From Alloyangia pacifica (GTDB lineage: Bacteria > Pseudomonadota > Alphaproteobacteria > Rhodobacterales > Rhodobacteraceae), in assembly GCF_020524285.1 (NCBI RefSeq), contig NZ_JAIVKX010000022.1, positions 1 to 64,000 on the forward strand: 64,000 nucleotides of DNA. The letters are read 5' to 3'. Below are positions 51,428-60,491 of the stretch, piece after piece (the first letter of the stretch is position 1; each line of letters begins with the position of its first letter). A program made the position numbers and the translations under genes. The notes beneath the pieces were generated by a model. The model did no database searches and was not told the origin of the DNA. It was given only the letters and a program-made list of their open reading frames with translations.

Positions 51428-52365
51428 CGGAACAGGATCAGCGCGGCGAGCGCAAGGGCGCAGAGCGCCATGGTCCGGCGGTAGAGGCGCAGCGCGCGGG
51501 CGAGATCCCGCGGCGCGGGGTCGGGCGCGCTGCCGTTGAGCCAGGGCTCATCGGCGATGCGGTCGCCGTAGATGCGGGGGCCGGAGAGGCGGACGTTCAG
51601 TGCCGCCGCCATGGCGCCCTCGGGCCAGCCGGCATTGGGCGAGCGGTGCTTCGGCGCATCGCGTCCCATCACCCGCAGCGCTTTGGGCAGGTGGCGGCCC
51701 GAGGCGAGGGCGAAGAGCAGCCCGGTGAGCCGCGCCGGGATCCAGTTGACCGCATCGTCGAGCCGGGCCGCGCATTTGCCGAAGGCTTCGAAGCGCGGGC
51801 TGCGATGGCCGATCATCGAGTCGAGCGTGTTCACCGCCTTGTAGGCGGCGATCCCCGGCAGACCGGCCACCGCCCCCCAGAACAGCGGCGCGATGATGCC
51901 GTCCGAGCTGTTCTCGGCCAGGCTCTCGGTGGCGGCACGGGCGATCCCGGCGGCGTCCAGCGTTGCCGGGTCGCGCCCGACGATCATCGACACGGCGCGG
52001 CGGGCGGCATCGAGATCGCCCGCTGCAAGGGGGCGCGCGACGGCGGCGACGTGATCGTGCATCGAGCGCATCGCGATCAGCGGCCAGGCCAGCACGGCGC
52101 CGATGAGGCTGCCCGCGATCCCCTCGGGCAGCAGCGCCTGGACGGTAAAGGCGGGCAGCGCGGCGATGGCGACGATGAGCAGCGTGGTCAGCGCGCCGAG
52201 CCACAGCCTGCGCCTCCGGCCGCCCCGGTTCAGCCGCCGTTCCAGTGCGGTGATCGCCCGGCCGAGCCAGGTGACCGGGTGACCGACGCGTGTGTAGAAC
52301 CCATCCGGCCAGCCCATCGCCAGGTCGAGCGCCATGCCGCCCAGCATCATCAGCGCGAAGCTCAT
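51424..52365 (-). CDS. cbiB: CbiB/CobD, adenosylcobinamide-phosphate synthase
   Basis: A 313-residue membrane protein that joins cobyric acid with aminopropanol phosphate. Characteristic are HPVTWLGRAITALE near the N-terminus, AATESLAENSSDGIIAPLFW, YKAVNTLDSMIGHRS and SPNAGWPEGAMAAAL. Several hydrophobic helices anchor it in the inner membrane. It is named CobD in Rhodobacter-type nomenclature. Start and stop both overlap neighbours by four bases, so the four genes are translationally coupled. Confidence 0.95.
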   Translation of the reverse strand: MSFALMMLGGMALDLAMGWPDGFYTRVGHPVTWLGRAITALERRLNRGGRRRRLWLGALTTLLIVAIAALPAFTVQALLPEGIAGSLIGAVLAWPLIAMRSMHDHVAAVARPLAAGDLDAARRAVSMIVGRDPATLDAAGIARAATESLAENSSDGIIAPLFWGAVAGLPGIAAYKAVNTLDSMIGHRSPRFEAFGKCAARLDDAVNWIPARLTGLLFALASGRHLPKALRVMGRDAPKHRSPNAGWPEGAMAAALNVRLSGPRIYGDRIADEPWLNGSAPDPAPRDLARALRLYRRTMALCALALAALILFR

Positions 52366-53159
52366 GCCCCGCCCGTCCGGAAGCTGATCACGCCGGAAAA
52401 CTCGGCCTCGGCGAGCGCCCCCGCGCCATCTCTGGGAACGGTCCCAGGCGCGAAGATCAGCCCCCGCGCCGAGCCGGTGTGGGCGCGCAGCCAGCCGAGC
52501 GCGCCGAGGTCGCGCGCCAGATCGGGTGTCGGGTCGGGTGTCAGGTAGGGCGGGGGACCGCGCCGCTCGGTGCAGCGCTGCGCCGAGGTGCTTGCGAGGG
52601 TTGCGCAGCGTCGGAGATCGCGCAGTTGGACCGCCTCGGCCCATGCCGCTGCCAGGTCGGTGATGTCGTCGAAATCCATGTCGCCGGGGTCGGTGCGATG
52701 CGGTCGGCCCCAAAATCCTCCGAGGATCTGGCAGGTGGGCGGCGGCGGCATCCGGCGCAGGATGCGCCCCTCGCGCGAGGCCCAGAGCAGGGTGTCGGGC
52801 TGCGGAAACATCAGCGGATCGCTGGCGCCCTCGACGGCGAGGCAGGCGGCGGCGAGCGCCTCGGCGCTGGCGGTGATACCCGCGGCGCGGGCGAGGGCGA
52901 TGAGGGTCGCGGTGGAGGCACCGGCGCCGCCACCGAGCGGGGCGTTGCATGTGGCGCCGGGGAACTGCGCCGGGCTCCCGAGCTGCGCGGCGAAATGCGC
53001 GAGCTGGTCGCGGCTGAAGGGCGGATCATCCGCACCGGGCGCACGGACACGCAGCGGCGGGCAGCGGACGGTCACCAGTGCAACCGGGCCGGTCGCGCCC
53101 ATGCGCCCTTGCAGCCACTCGCCGAAATGGCCCTCGACGATCACCGGTTGCCAGCTCAT
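52362..53159 (-). CDS. bluE: BluE-like L-threonine kinase (GHMP family)
   Basis: A 265-residue GHMP kinase with the phosphate-binding motif PLGGGAGASTAT. VEGHFGEWLQGRMG is the opening shared by BluE and PduX, which phosphorylate L-threonine to give the substrate of CobC. The BluE form is typical of Rhodobacteraceae. The start at 53159 overlaps the phosphatase stop, and its stop overlaps the cbiB start. Gene order kinase-synthase-decarboxylase covers the whole linker branch of cobalamin assembly. Confidence 0.88.
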   Translation of the reverse strand: MSWQPVIVEGHFGEWLQGRMGATGPVALVTVRCPPLRVRAPGADDPPFSRDQLAHFAAQLGSPAQFPGATCNAPLGGGAGASTATLIALARAAGITASAEALAAACLAVEGASDPLMFPQPDTLLWASREGRILRRMPPPPTCQILGGFWGRPHRTDPGDMDFDDITDLAAAWAEAVQLRDLRRCATLASTSAQRCTERRGPPPYLTPDPTPDLARDLGALGWLRAHTGSARGLIFAPGTVPRDGAGALAEAEFSGVISFRTGGA

Positions 53160-53743
53160 GTCCGGCCCGCCTCGATCACCGAGAAGGGTCCCTCGACGCC
53201 GCAGCGCAGGCGGGTCACCGAGAGGGTCGCGATCTCGAAGGCGAGGCCCGCGTGCACGGCCCCCATGACCTGCGAGAGCGCGGCGCGGATCACCCCGGCA
53301 TGGACCACCAGCACCACGGGCGCGCCGGCTTGCGCCGCCTGGCGGCCATGGCGCAGCAAGGCGGGGCGGACGCGGGTGCAGAGATCCGCGAAGCTCTCGC
53401 CGCCGGGCGGTGTCCATTGCGCCAGCGCGGCGCCGTCCAGCGGGCCGAGGTCTGGCAGCTCGGCGTAGGGCAGCCCGTCATGGGCGCCGAAATCCTGCTC
53501 CCAGAGCGTGGCATCGGGCGTGGCGGGGCGCTCGGGCCAGAGCACCCCGGCGGTCTGCCGGCAGCGCAGCGCCGGGCTGCTCACCAGCGCGCCGGGGGCG
53601 GGCAGGGCGGCGCGCAGGGCCGCGATCCGCGCGGGATCGATCCGCGCCGGCGGATCGGTGCGGCCGCAGAGTCTGCCGGGCTCGGCAATCGGGGCGTGAC
53701 GGATCAGGGTCAGCTCTCCGGAGCCGGGTGTTTCGTGCTGCAA
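53156..53743 (-). CDS. Histidine phosphatase family protein (probable alpha-ribazole phosphatase, BluF/CobC-like)
   Basis: A 195-residue phosphoglycerate-mutase-fold protein. LTLIRHAPI holds the phospho-accepting His, LVSSPALRCRQTA the second Arg, WEQDFGAHDG the Glu region and VVHAGVIRA the last catalytic His. In this context it should remove phosphate from alpha-ribazole phosphate or cobalamin phosphate. No ATG fits well: the only in-frame one (53815) lies inside the divergent cobU gene. A TTG at 53743 gives the standard short N-terminus, so it is chosen with caution. Confidence 0.82.
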   Translation of the reverse strand: MQHETPGSGELTLIRHAPIAEPGRLCGRTDPPARIDPARIAALRAALPAPGALVSSPALRCRQTAGVLWPERPATPDATLWEQDFGAHDGLPYAELPDLGPLDGAALAQWTPPGGESFADLCTRVRPALLRHGRQAAQAGAPVVLVVHAGVIRAALSQVMGAVHAGLAFEIATLSVTRLRCGVEGPFSVIEAGRT

Positions 53744-53795
53744 CGGCCTGCTTGCCTCTTTCCTTTTGGCGACATTGATGCTTTCCCATGCGGAA

Positions 53796-54326
53796 ATGAC
53801 AAGGTCGATACTCATCACGGGCGGGGCACGGTCAGGCAAGTCGAGGCTTGCCGAACGCAGGGCGCTCGCCCCCTGTGGTCGGGCGATTTATATCGCCACC
53901 GCAGAGATTTACGAGGGCGATGAGGAAATGGCCTCGCGCATCGCAGAACACCGGGCGCGGCGCGGGGAGTGCTGGCAGAACCTGCATGCGCCGCGCGATC
54001 TTGGCGCCGCGCTGCGCGCCAGCGACGGCGAGTTGCCGCGGCTTGTCGATTGCCTGACGCTCTGGCTGACCAACCTGCTGCTCGACGATGCGGACTGGAG
54101 TGCCGAGGTGCGGGCGCTGGTGCAAGAGATCGCGCGGCAGCGCGCCCCGGTGATTTTCGTGAGCAATGAAGTCGGGGCGGGAATCGTCCCCGAAAACCAG
54201 CTCGCCCGCAGCTTCCGCGACGCCGCGGGGTGGATGAACCAGGCGGTGGCCGAGGCCTGCGACGAGGTCTGGCTGGCGGTGGCGGGCTATCCAGTGAAGG
54301 TGAAACCGAATGAGCATTCTTTCTGA
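53796..54326 (+). CDS. cobU: CobU/CobP, adenosylcobinamide kinase and guanylyltransferase
   Basis: A 176-residue bifunctional enzyme. LITGGARSGKS (P-loop 9-16) binds the nucleotide, IAEHRARRGECW holds the guanylylated His, and VSNEVGAGIVPENQLARSFRD is a strong signature. It phosphorylates adenosylcobinamide and then forms AdoCbi-GDP. The start at 53796 follows GCGGAA; an earlier in-frame start at 53766 would collide with the divergent promoter. The gene overlaps cobT by 17 bases. Confidence 0.95.
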   Translation: MTRSILITGGARSGKSRLAERRALAPCGRAIYIATAEIYEGDEEMASRIAEHRARRGECWQNLHAPRDLGAALRASDGELPRLVDCLTLWLTNLLLDDADWSAEVRALVQEIARQRAPVIFVSNEVGAGIVPENQLARSFRDAAGWMNQAVAEACDEVWLAVAGYPVKVKPNEHSF

Positions 54327-55326
54327 CATCCCCACGCTCGCCGCGGTCGCGGGTCTGGCCGGAGCGCTGCCGGTGGCCGACGCCGCCGCGGCGCAGGCGG
54401 CGCGCGACCGGCAGGCAAGCCTGACCAAGCCGCCGGGTTCGCTGGGCCGGCTCGAGGAGCTCGCGGTCTTCATGGCGGGCTGGCAGGGCGTGGCGTGCCC
54501 GCGGATCGACACGGCTCAGGCGTTGGTCTTTGCCGGCAACCACGGGGTCTGCGCACAGGGGGTGAACCCCTTCCCGCAGGAGGTCACCGCGCAGATGGTC
54601 GCCAATTTCGAGGCCGGGGGTGCGGCGATCAACCAGCTCTGCCGGGCGTCGGGAGCGGACCTGTCGGTCGTCGCGCTCGATCTCGACCGGCCCACGGCGG
54701 ATATCACCGCGGCCCCGGCGATGAGTGAGGGGGAGACGCTGGCCGAGATGCGGCGCGGCGCCGAGGCGGTCCCGGGTGACGCGCAGGTGGTGATCCTCGG
54801 CGAGATGGGCATCGGCAATTCGACCATCGCGGCGGCGCTGGCCTGCGCCAGCTTCGGCGGCGACCCCGAGGGCTGGATCGGCCGCGGCACCGGGTCGGAC
54901 GCGGCCGGTCTTGCGCGCAAGGCTGATGCGGTGCGCCGCGCCTGCGCCCGTCATGCCGGGGCGCAGGGCCTGGGCATTCTGGCGGCGCTCGGCGGGCGCG
55001 AACAGGCGGCGATCTGCGGCGCGGTGCTGGAGGCGCGGGCGCGGCGTATCCCGGTGATCCTCGACGGGTTCATCTGCACCGCCGCCACCGCGCCGCTTTA
55101 TGCCGCCGATCCGCGACTGCTGGACCATTGCCTTGTCGGCCATGTCAGCCGCGAGCCCGGCCACGCCCGGCTGCTCGAGGCGATGGGCAAGGTGCCGGTG
55201 CTGGCGCTCGACATGGCGCTCGGCGAGGGCTCGGGGGCGGCGCTGGCGCTCGGCGTGCTGCGCGCGGCGCTGGAGTGCCACACCGGCATGGCGACCTTCG
55301 CGCAGGCCGGGGTCGCGGGCGGATGA
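54310..55326 (+). CDS. cobT: CobT, nicotinate-nucleotide:dimethylbenzimidazole phosphoribosyltransferase
   Basis: A 338-residue enzyme making alpha-ribazole phosphate from DMB and nicotinate mononucleotide. SLTKPPGSLGRLEELAVFMA, FAGNHGVCAQGVNPFPQEVT, ILGEMGIGNSTIAAAL and EGSGAALALGVLRAALECH are family blocks; the last contains the region of the catalytic Glu. It overlaps cobU at its start and cobS at its stop (ATGA). Length is normal. Confidence 0.96.
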   Translation: MSILSDIPTLAAVAGLAGALPVADAAAAQAARDRQASLTKPPGSLGRLEELAVFMAGWQGVACPRIDTAQALVFAGNHGVCAQGVNPFPQEVTAQMVANFEAGGAAINQLCRASGADLSVVALDLDRPTADITAAPAMSEGETLAEMRRGAEAVPGDAQVVILGEMGIGNSTIAAALACASFGGDPEGWIGRGTGSDAAGLARKADAVRRACARHAGAQGLGILAALGGREQAAICGAVLEARARRIPVILDGFICTAATAPLYAADPRLLDHCLVGHVSREPGHARLLEAMGKVPVLALDMALGEGSGAALALGVLRAALECHTGMATFAQAGVAGG

Positions 55327-56090
55327 GAGCTTTCCGCCCCCGGCTGCGCGAGTTGCAGGTGGCGGTGATGCTGCTGACGCGGCTGCCCGCCGGGCGGATC
55401 GCGGGGCAAGCGCCCTCGCTGGCCGCCGCCCGATGGGCCTTTCCGCTGGTGGGCGCGCTGGTCGGGCTGATCGGCTGGGCCCTGTTTGCCGGGGCACTGG
55501 CCGCCGGGGCGTCATCGCCGCTGGCTGCAGTGCTGGCGGTGGCGGCGCAGGTGCTGGTCACCGGCGCGCTGCATGTGGACGGGCTGGCGGATTTCGCCGA
55601 CGGCATCGGCGGCGGGCGAGACCGGGCGCATTGCCTCGAGATCATGCGCGACAGCCGCATCGGCAGCTACGGGGTGATGGCGCTGATCCTTGTCTCGGCG
55701 CTCTGGATCGCGGCGCTGGCGCAGCTTGGTGCGCAGTTGGGATCATTGGCGGGTGCGGGGTGGTTCGCGATGATTGGCGCGCTCAGCCGCGCTGCCATGG
55801 TCGCGGCGCAGGAGGTGCTGCCCCCGGCGCGCGCCGATGGCATGGCGCGGCTGGCCGCGGGCCGGAGCCGCACCGCGCGCGCCGCGGTGCTGGTGGTGGT
55901 TCTGCTTGGCGGGCTCGCGGGAGGCGCCTTCGGGGCGGCGCTGGTGGTGGTGTGCGGTGGCACCGGCGCGGCGGTCGGCGCTCTGGCGCAGCGCCGGATC
56001 GGCGGGGTGACCGGCGATGTGCTGGGCGCGATCCAGATGCTCTCCGAGGTGCTGTGCTGGACGACCTTGGCGCTGCTGCTGGCCGGCTGA
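55323..56090 (+). CDS. cobS: CobS, adenosylcobinamide-GDP ribazoletransferase
   Basis: A 255-residue inner-membrane protein that joins AdoCbi-GDP with alpha-ribazole (phosphate), the final step of nucleotide loop assembly. LLTRLPAG at the N-terminus, VTGALHVDGLADFADGIGGG with the metal-binding Asp residues, and MRDSRIGSYGVMAL are diagnostic. Five or more hydrophobic segments follow. The start at 55323 overlaps the cobT stop. No BluB or corrin-ring genes are in the window. Confidence 0.95.
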   Translation: MRAFRPRLRELQVAVMLLTRLPAGRIAGQAPSLAAARWAFPLVGALVGLIGWALFAGALAAGASSPLAAVLAVAAQVLVTGALHVDGLADFADGIGGGRDRAHCLEIMRDSRIGSYGVMALILVSALWIAALAQLGAQLGSLAGAGWFAMIGALSRAAMVAAQEVLPPARADGMARLAAGRSRTARAAVLVVVLLGGLAGGAFGAALVVVCGGTGAAVGALAQRRIGGVTGDVLGAIQMLSEVLCWTTLALLLAG

Positions 56091-56540
56091 CGCCACGCGG
56101 CATGGCCGGACCGCGGGCGATTGGGCCTGGATGTGGCGCCGGGCGACCCGCTGAAGGCGCCCTTGGGGCGTCCCTCGAACACAGCGGCGATGAAGGGGCC
56201 GGTCTCGGCGCCCGGTGATGGCGCGCAGATCGACCTTGTAAGAGATCATCCTGCTCGGCGCGCCCGATGACCGGCGGCCCCTCTCCCTTTGGATGTGCTT
56301 GCGCTTTGATGGCTCAACGCTGGCAGGAGTGCCGGATGCCGGACTCTCTGGCGAGGTCGCGTTTCTGCCTCAAAATGCCGTAAACGGTTTGCGTTTCCCT
56401 GCCCGAGTTGATAGCCGACGCTTCGATGATGAAAGCGAAGCGCATACTCAAGCCACCAGTAAGGCTCTGAAAATGCGCGCGCTCCCTGCGAGGGAGTGCC
56501 GTTTCGCTGAATTATACTTCATAAATCGAAGGAGAATACC
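56091..56540. other. Gene-free region between cobS and the betaine importer
   Basis: 450 bp. The first 160 bp may contain a decayed minus-strand frame (see findings). Nearer to proX, GCGCTCCCT (56480-56488) pairs with AGGGAGTGC (56492-56500), followed by a TATACT box at 56514-56519, 21 bases before the proX ATG; together they look like an operator or leader hairpin and a -10 element. Confidence 0.45.
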
Positions 56541-57527
56541 ATGCGCTCGTCGAAGCTCTTCTCGGCCGCATTTGCCGCCACCCTGACTCTGCCGATGGCA
56601 GCCGCCGCGCAGGACGATGCCGGACAATGTGGCGAGGTCTCGATCGCCCAGATGGGCTGGGCCGCGGCCGAGGTGACCACCAATATCGCCAAGTTCCTGC
56701 TCGAGCAGGGCTACGACTGCAGCGTCAACCTCGTGCAATCCGACACCATCCCCGCAATCACCTCGGTGGCCGAGAACGGCGAGCCGGACGTGGTGACCAA
56801 CCTGTGGCTGAACTCGGCGGGCGACGCCTACACCAAGCTGGAAGAGGGCGGCACGATCAAGCGCCTGACCTCGGTGCTCGAGCCGGGCGGTGTCGAAGGT
56901 TGGTGGATCCCGACCTCGCTGGCCGAAGAGCACCCCGAGCTGACCACCATCGAGGGCATCCTCGAGAACCCCGAGCTGGTCGGCAGCCGCTTCAACAACT
57001 GCCCCGACGGCTGGGGCTGCCGCGTGGTGTCCGACAACCTCGCGCGCGCGCTTGACCTGGAAGGCCACGGCATCGAGGTGTTCAACCACGGCTCCGGCGA
57101 GACGCTGGCGACCTCGATGGGCGCAGCGGTGACCAACGGCGAGCCCTGGTTCGGCTACTACTGGGGTCCGACCGTGCCGCTCGGCAAGTACGACATGACG
57201 CGCGTCAAGCTCGGCGACTACGACGAGGAGAAGTTCGCGCCGCTGCAGAACGCCGATACGCCCGATCCGCAGGTCTCGGACTTCCCGGCCGCGCCGATCC
57301 TCACCGCGGTCACCGCGGACTTCGCCGAAGAGAACCCGGGGGTCACCGAGTTCTTCAGCAACATGACCTTCAGCACCGACGAGATGTCCGGCCTGCTGGC
57401 GTGGAAGGACGAGAACAACGCCTCGAACGAAGAGGTCGCCGTGCACTTCCTCAGCACCTCCGGCGACACCTGGGCCGGCTGGGTGAACGACGCCGCGCGC
57501 GAAAAGCTCTCGGCCCTGCTGCAGTAA
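56541..57527 (+). CDS. Glycine betaine/choline-type ABC transporter substrate-binding protein (ProX/OpuAC-like)
   Basis: A 328-residue periplasmic protein with a signal peptide ending AAAAQDD. IAQMGWAAAEVTTNIAKFLL, NLWLNSAGD and GEPWFGYYWGPTVPLGKYDM are typical OpuAC-family segments, with Trp and Tyr residues that form the aromatic cage for quaternary ammonium groups. GAAGGAGAATACC precedes the ATG. It is followed by a partial terminator and then the permease and ATPase genes. Glycine betaine, proline betaine or choline are possible ligands. Confidence 0.9.
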   Translation: MRSSKLFSAAFAATLTLPMAAAAQDDAGQCGEVSIAQMGWAAAEVTTNIAKFLLEQGYDCSVNLVQSDTIPAITSVAENGEPDVVTNLWLNSAGDAYTKLEEGGTIKRLTSVLEPGGVEGWWIPTSLAEEHPELTTIEGILENPELVGSRFNNCPDGWGCRVVSDNLARALDLEGHGIEVFNHGSGETLATSMGAAVTNGEPWFGYYWGPTVPLGKYDMTRVKLGDYDEEKFAPLQNADTPDPQVSDFPAAPILTAVTADFAEENPGVTEFFSNMTFSTDEMSGLLAWKDENNASNEEVAVHFLSTSGDTWAGWVNDAAREKLSALLQ

Positions 57528-57573
57528 ATTCCGTGCTGCCTCCGGCGCCTGGCGCCCGGGGCAACGCCTTCCG

Positions 57574-57600
57574 ACGGGGCCGGACCACCGGCCCCGTCTT
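57574..57600 (+). terminator. Intra-operon terminator after the betaine-binding protein
   Basis: ACGGGGCCGG (57574-57583) pairs with CCGGCCCCGT (57588-57597), followed by CTTTCG. Partial termination here would give more binding protein than permease and ATPase. Confidence 0.7.
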
Positions 57601-57644
57601 TCGTTATTCACAACAAGGGCGGGCCCCTGCGGTCCGACAGATAC

Positions 57645-58685
57645 ATGGCAACCTATGACGGCCTTTTCGACACGTTGGGCCTCAGAGACTGGTGCGACGG
57701 CGGTGCCTCGGACGGCCCGATGTCGATGGCCGACCTGCTGGCCAAGACCCAAGGTGACGACAAGGCCGGCGCAACTTCGCTACGCGAGCTGCCGTTCCCC
57801 TCGCTCGACGCGCTGCATGACGCCTGCGGCGCCATCCCGCAGTCGCGCGATCTCACCTCGGGGCTGGAGGCCGGCTTCCTGGGGATCCGCGACGCGCTGC
57901 GGGTGGTGGTCGATCCGTTGACCCAGCCGCTGAGCTGGGCGCTGGAAGGCATGCTCAACGTGATGACCGGCACGCCGTGGTGGATCATGGTGCCGATCCT
58001 GATGCTGATCACCTGGGCGGTGAGCCGGTCGTGGAAGATCGTCGGCTTCGTGGCGCTGGTCATCGCCGGGCTGGCCTTCGTCGATCATTACGAGGTGGCG
58101 ATGCAGACGCTGGCGATCATCTTCGTCTGCGCCTTCATCTGCGTGCTCATCGGGGTGCCGATCGGCATCGCCATGTCGCGCAGCGACCGGCTGCAGAACA
58201 TCGTCACGCCGATCCTCGACATGCTGCAGACCTTGCCGCCCTTCGTCTACCTGATCCCGCTGATCTTCCTGTTCTCGGTGACCGAGCCGAAGCTCTACGG
58301 CATCGCGGTCATCCTCTATGCGATCGTGCCGGTGGTGCGGCTGACCAACCTCGGCATCCGGCTGGTGGATCCGGACGTGATCGAGGCCGCAGACGCCTTT
58401 GGCATGACCAAACGCCAGAAGCTCTTCGGCGTGCAGATCCCGCTCGCGCTGCCCAACATCATGGCCGGGGTGAACCAGACGATCATGATGTCGCTCGCCA
58501 TGGTGGTCATCGCGTCGATGGTCTCGGCGCCGGGGCTCGGCATCCTCGTGCTGCGCGGCATCCGCAACCTCGAACTGGGCACCGGCCTAGTCGCCGGCCT
58601 CGGCATCGTGGTGCTCGCCATCGCGCTCGACCGGGTGACCAAGGCCTCGCTCGCGCGCATCGACGCCAGCCAGGCGAAACGCTGA
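57645..58685 (+). CDS. proW: Glycine betaine-type ABC transporter permease (ProW-like)
   Basis: A 346-residue permease. The long soluble N-terminus (about 100 residues) precedes the membrane segments, as in ProW. TPWWIMVPILMLITWAVSRSW and MLQTLPPFVYLIPLIFLF are transmembrane or conserved parts, and DVIEAADAFGMTKRQKLFGV is the EAA loop. It lies 118 bp after the binding-protein gene, behind a terminator-like hairpin, and 10 bp before the ATPase gene. Confidence 0.93.
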   Translation: MATYDGLFDTLGLRDWCDGGASDGPMSMADLLAKTQGDDKAGATSLRELPFPSLDALHDACGAIPQSRDLTSGLEAGFLGIRDALRVVVDPLTQPLSWALEGMLNVMTGTPWWIMVPILMLITWAVSRSWKIVGFVALVIAGLAFVDHYEVAMQTLAIIFVCAFICVLIGVPIGIAMSRSDRLQNIVTPILDMLQTLPPFVYLIPLIFLFSVTEPKLYGIAVILYAIVPVVRLTNLGIRLVDPDVIEAADAFGMTKRQKLFGVQIPLALPNIMAGVNQTIMMSLAMVVIASMVSAPGLGILVLRGIRNLELGTGLVAGLGIVVLAIALDRVTKASLARIDASQAKR

Positions 58686-58695
58686 GGAGAGGGCC

Positions 58696-59739
58696 ATGAC
58701 AGACAAGACCGTGAAAGTCTCGATCCGCAACCTGTACAAGATCTTCGGCGAGGATCCGGCGGGCGCGCTCGCCGAGGTCCGATCGGGCACGACCAAGGCC
58801 GAGCTGCTCGACCGCAGCAACCACGTGCTCGGCCTCGACGACATCAACGTCGACATGAACGAGGGCGAGATCACCGTGATCATGGGCCTGTCCGGCTCGG
58901 GCAAGTCGACGCTGATCCGTCACCTGAACCGGCTGATCGAGCCCACGGCGGGCGAAGTGCTGGTGAACGGCGAGGACATCCTGGGGTGGAACGAGACGCG
59001 GCTGCGCCAGCTGCGCCGCGAGACCATGTCGATGGTGTTCCAGAAGTTCGCGCTGCTGCCGCACCGCACCGTGCTCGAGAACGCCGGCATGCCGCTCGCG
59101 ACCCGGGGTGTGGCCCAGGAGGACTGCGATGCAGAGGCGCGCAAGTGGCTCGAGCGGGTCGGGCTCTCGGGCCAGGACGAGCAATATCCGCACCAGCTTT
59201 CGGGCGGCATGCAGCAGCGGGTGGGCATCGCCCGGGCGCTGGCTTCGAACTCCGACATCATGCTGATGGACGAAGCCTTCTCGGCGCTCGACCCGCTGAT
59301 CCGCACCGACATGCAGGACCTGCTGCTGGAGCTGCAGGCGGAGCTCCACAAGACGATCATCTTCATCACCCACGATCTCGACGAGGCGCTGAAGCTGGCC
59401 GATCACCTGGTGATCCTGAAGGACGGCGCGGTGGTGCAGCAGGGCGAGCCGCAGGCGATCCTGCTGAACCCGTCCGATCCCTACATCGAGGAGTTCGTTG
59501 CCGACATCAACCGCGCTCGGGTGCTGCGGGTCCGCTCGATCATGTCCCGCGACGCTCCCGCGGGGGAGATCGCCGGAGAGGTCGCTCCGGCCGACAACCT
59601 CGAAAGCGTGATCGCCAAGGCCGGCGGCAACGTCGGGCTGAGCTATCGGGTGGTGCGCGGCGGCGAGACGCTGGGCTATGTCAGCATGGCAGAGATCATG
59701 CGCGCGCTGGTGCCGCGGCGGGCGCGCGAGGCCGCCTGA
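58696..59739 (+). CDS. proV: Glycine betaine-type ABC transporter ATP-binding protein (ProV-like)
   Basis: A 347-residue ATPase. The extended N-terminus, Walker A GLSGSGKST (64-72), FQKFALLPHRTVLEN, LSGGMQQR and LMDEAFSALDPLIRTDMQ are typical of ProV, which has Ala in place of Pro after the Walker B Glu. The C-terminus (NVGLSYRVVRGGETLGYVSM) is a short CBS-like remnant that senses ionic strength in relatives. It starts 10 bp after the permease gene. A terminator follows. Confidence 0.93.
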   Translation: MTDKTVKVSIRNLYKIFGEDPAGALAEVRSGTTKAELLDRSNHVLGLDDINVDMNEGEITVIMGLSGSGKSTLIRHLNRLIEPTAGEVLVNGEDILGWNETRLRQLRRETMSMVFQKFALLPHRTVLENAGMPLATRGVAQEDCDAEARKWLERVGLSGQDEQYPHQLSGGMQQRVGIARALASNSDIMLMDEAFSALDPLIRTDMQDLLLELQAELHKTIIFITHDLDEALKLADHLVILKDGAVVQQGEPQAILLNPSDPYIEEFVADINRARVLRVRSIMSRDAPAGEIAGEVAPADNLESVIAKAGGNVGLSYRVVRGGETLGYVSMAEIMRALVPRRAREAA

Positions 59740-59772
59740 GCGCGGACCGGGTTCTCTGTTCGTGAGACCTTG

Positions 59773-59800
59773 AGGGCTGGCGCCTGTGCGCCAGCCCTTT
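59773..59800 (+). terminator. Terminator of the betaine importer operon
   Basis: AGGGCTGGCGC (59773-59783) pairs perfectly with GCGCCAGCCCT (59788-59798) around CTGT and is followed by TTT (from 59798). It lies 33 bp after the ProV stop. Confidence 0.8.
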
Positions 59801-60491
59801 GCGTGCGCGGTCCCCGGAGGCGGCGGGGACGGGGCGCCGGCTGACGCATTGCCGGCATGGGTGCTGGGATCGGCTGATCCGGCGATCGTTCGGCCTGAGT
59901 GTGCTGTTTGTCAGAAACACATTGCCGGGAGGCTGATTTCGCGGCTCGGAGATCCATGCGCGCGGCAGCAATGTTCGCGACCAGACGAATCGGCACGCAT
60001 AAGTTGCGGGTTGCACTTTTGCCTCTTCTAGAGAGTGCCGAATTTCGGCGCGATCTTGACGTCGACGGGCAAGAAAACAGCGCGGCGACTAATTTTTTCG
60101 TTACCTTCCCCGGCGGGGTCTCCAGCGGCGGTCGCTGCGAACCGTGTCAAGAATGAGGCGTCGAAAGCCGGTTTCGTGGCCTTGACCGATACGGGTGTCC
60201 CGGCCTTTTGGATCACTTTATCTCACTTCTGTGATCGCAGGTCGGTTGCCGAAATGTGACCATCGTTGGCGACGGCAGGTACACATTCGAAACGTGCGAT
60301 CTTGTTCGCCCGGAAGCTCTACTTAAAATAGAATATGTCCACAAGAAGGCCGATGCGCATCCAAAACATGTCCAATCGGCTGATCTCCAGTCTGTGTATG
60401 TAGAAAATTCTCGAGATGATAAAAAATCACAACAGAGTCAGCGTGTTGACATCCATTTCCCCAAAGGCATCTGTGAAACTTGAAGCTCGAG

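Noticed and set aside
60035-60483. Two short plus-strand frames in the AT-richer gap after the betaine importer
   Set aside because: No ribosome site, no codon bias and no recognisable motif.
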